NCBI GenBank assembly: GCA_009929055.1
Contig: SABI01000186.1
Span: 1-5,118, forward strand
Source of the DNA: Spirochaetia bacterium
GTDB taxonomy: Bacteria; Spirochaetota; Spirochaetia; Sphaerochaetales; Sphaerochaetaceae
Direction: 5' to 3'
DNA length: 5,118 bases
Each line of letters opens with the position of its first letter. Position 1 is the stretch's first letter. The notes beneath the pieces were generated by a model, which saw only the letters and a list, made by a program, of their open reading frames with translations, had not been told where the DNA came from and did not search any database. Of this stretch, positions 3,823 through 5,118 are shown in pieces. Made by a program: the position numbers and the translations under genes.

Positions 3823-5118
3823 ATGGAAACTTTAGTAAGCACTGAGACATTAAGAAGTATTGATTCTGCGAGTATACATGAATACTCTATTCCCCCTCTT
3901 ATTCTCATGGAACATGCTGGAGTGAAAGGCTTTTCTGCCCTCTTAACTCATCTGAAAAACACTTCTCCTCCTCACCTAAATCAAAGAATAGTCTTTGTTG
4001 CAGGGGGAGGAAACAATGGGGGAGATACCCTTGTAATGGCTAGAGAAGCCTATTTACGAGGGATGAAAGAAATTTCTATTGTTCGAACAGGAACCCATAT
4101 TTCCACCTCGTGTAATTCTCATATAACAATCTGTCAATCATTAGGGATTCCTATGCATGAAGTCTCTATTGTGAATAACCAAATTGATGAAAAAAGCCAA
4201 CAAATTTTATCCCAAGGCGATATAATTATTGAAGGAATTATGGGTACTGGTCTTAGAGGTAAGCTTAATGAACAAGTAGCCACTCTTGTATCATATATCC
4301 ATACTCTCCATACAAAAGGAACGTATGTGGTGAGTGTCGATATCCCTTCTGGTTGCTCAGATACAATACCAGCAACTCAAACCCATATTCATTGTGATCT
4401 TTGTATCACTTTTGGCCTTCAAAAAAGTGCAGCATACCATCCAATGAGTAGATCTTCTTGGGGGAAGATAATACGGGTAAACCCATCTTTCCCCTTACCT
4501 TTATTAGAAAATGCCAAAAAAAGTGCCCAATTAGCAACAATTGATGATGTTGTGTTAAAAAGGATGGAAAGTAGTGATTACAAGAACAAAAGGGGACATC
4601 TTGCCCTTTTTGCGGGGTCTCCCTTATACACAGGAGCCCCTAAAATTACCTCTTCTAGCGCCTTTCATAGTGGGGTGGGACTTGTTACCCTCTATTGTGA
4701 TGAAGAAGTTGCCCCTGTTATAAAAAGTGAAACTGCCTCCCTTATTGTCACTTCTGTTCCTAAAGAGGTGGTTATTCAAAAAGAGTCCCTTATTGATAGA
4801 TATGATGCCATTGCGGTTGGCTCTGGGTGGCAACTTTCCCATAGGAAAGAGCAGATGCTTAGCCTCCTCCATTCTCGGTTACCCATGGTGTGTGATGCTG
4901 ATGCAATTGCATTATTTGCCTCTTTAGTTACTGAAAAAAAGATAGCCTTAGCAGATCATGGTCCACTAATTTTTACTCCTCATCCAGGGGAACTTGTGAA
5001 TATGTTAGAGATATTAGGGATGCCTATCCTTGCCCAAGAAGTGCATATTATGGGTACTAGTGAGTCTTTTATAGACTCTCTTATTAAAATATCGAGAGCA
5101 CTTCATGCAGTACTTGTC
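3823..5118 (+). CDS. nnr: Bifunctional NAD(P)H-hydrate epimerase / ADP-dependent NAD(P)H-hydrate dehydratase (3' end outside window)
   Basis: This cytoplasmic metabolite-repair enzyme epimerises damaged NAD(P)HX and dehydrates the S form back to NAD(P)H using ADP. There are 432 codons visible of about 500. The N-terminal YjeF_N epimerase domain (1 to about 225) shows RSIDSASIHEY-IPPLILMEHAG (11-33), GGGNNGGDTLVMARE (61-75), IIEGIMGTGL (135-144, family VDAxFGTGL) and VDIPSG (172-177). The C-terminal ribokinase-like dehydratase domain begins near 240 with RGHLALFAGS-YTGAP (257-273), then SGVGLVTL, DADAI (358-362) and TPHPGE (385-390). The catalytic NxGxGD motif would lie beyond the right edge. 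The start is ATG 3823: an in-frame TAG (3817-3819) excludes an earlier one, and the first residues fit the family N-terminus. No ribosome binding site is seen. A mild oddity is Asp to Glu137 in the GTGL motif. It is divergent from the metal operon and probably unrelated to it functionally. Confidence 0.94.
   Translation, partial: METLVSTETLRSIDSASIHEYSIPPLILMEHAGVKGFSALLTHLKNTSPPHLNQRIVFVAGGGNNGGDTLVMAREAYLRGMKEISIVRTGTHISTSCNSHITICQSLGIPMHEVSIVNNQIDEKSQQILSQGDIIIEGIMGTGLRGKLNEQVATLVSYIHTLHTKGTYVVSVDIPSGCSDTIPATQTHIHCDLCITFGLQKSAAYHPMSRSSWGKIIRVNPSFPLPLLENAKKSAQLATIDDVVLKRMESSDYKNKRGHLALFAGSPLYTGAPKITSSSAFHSGVGLVTLYCDEEVAPVIKSETASLIVTSVPKEVVIQKESLIDRYDAIAVGSGWQLSHRKEQMLSLLHSRLPMVCDADAIALFASLVTEKKIALADHGPLIFTPHPGELVNMLEILGMPILAQEVHIMGTSESFIDSLIKISRALHAVLV

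Noticed and set aside
4624..4927. Open frames at 4624-4872 (minus) and 4727-4927 (plus)
   Set aside because: Both are shadows of nnr, whose frame carries clear YjeF and ribokinase-like motifs across this region.

Overview
The window is a compact stretch of AT-rich bacterial chromosome and appears intact. Two signal-peptide proteins show the pattern 'hydrophobic stretch, then A-x-G-x-Q-K/E-E' (FAEGQKE and FAVGNQEKEE). I associate this with spirochaete periplasmic binding proteins, so a spirochaete is my best guess. That is an inference from style, not a proof. No mobile element, CRISPR array, rRNA or tRNA was seen.

Minus strand, read in the direction of transcription (from 3740 down to 1). 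A four-gene operon comes first: a NikR-like ribbon-helix-helix regulator (3672-3250), an ABC ATPase (3259-2564), an ABC-3 family (cluster 9, ZnuB/TroC-like) permease (2567-1752) and a divergent ZnuA/TroA-like binding protein (1734-907). The genes overlap or nearly touch and most likely form one regulated metal (or metal-complex) import cassette. A promoter (-35 TTGAAC, 17 bp, -10 TTTAAT) precedes it. A dyad with two 6-bp half-sites 16 bp apart straddles its -10 box, the geometry of the classic NikR operator, so the regulator probably represses its own operon. A near-consensus promoter buried in the last codons of the binding-protein gene then drives a TPP riboswitch (about 883-804) and thiB, the thiamine-binding protein of the thiamine ABC importer (743-1, cut by the window edge).

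Plus strand. From 3823 to the right edge runs nnr, the bifunctional NAD(P)HX epimerase/dehydratase repair enzyme, also cut by the edge. Its promoter lies so close to the ATG that the mRNA is predicted to be leaderless.

The most interesting point is that three components of the metal cassette depart from the canonical metal-binding residues of their families. The regulator keeps one of the four high-affinity nickel ligands. The binding protein keeps one histidine in register and lacks the D-x-H-x-W histidine. The permease lacks the Asp/His pair of the ABC-3 pore. The operator architecture nevertheless looks NikR-like. This suggests a variant import system for a different metal or a metal complex, controlled by a repurposed NikR-type repressor.
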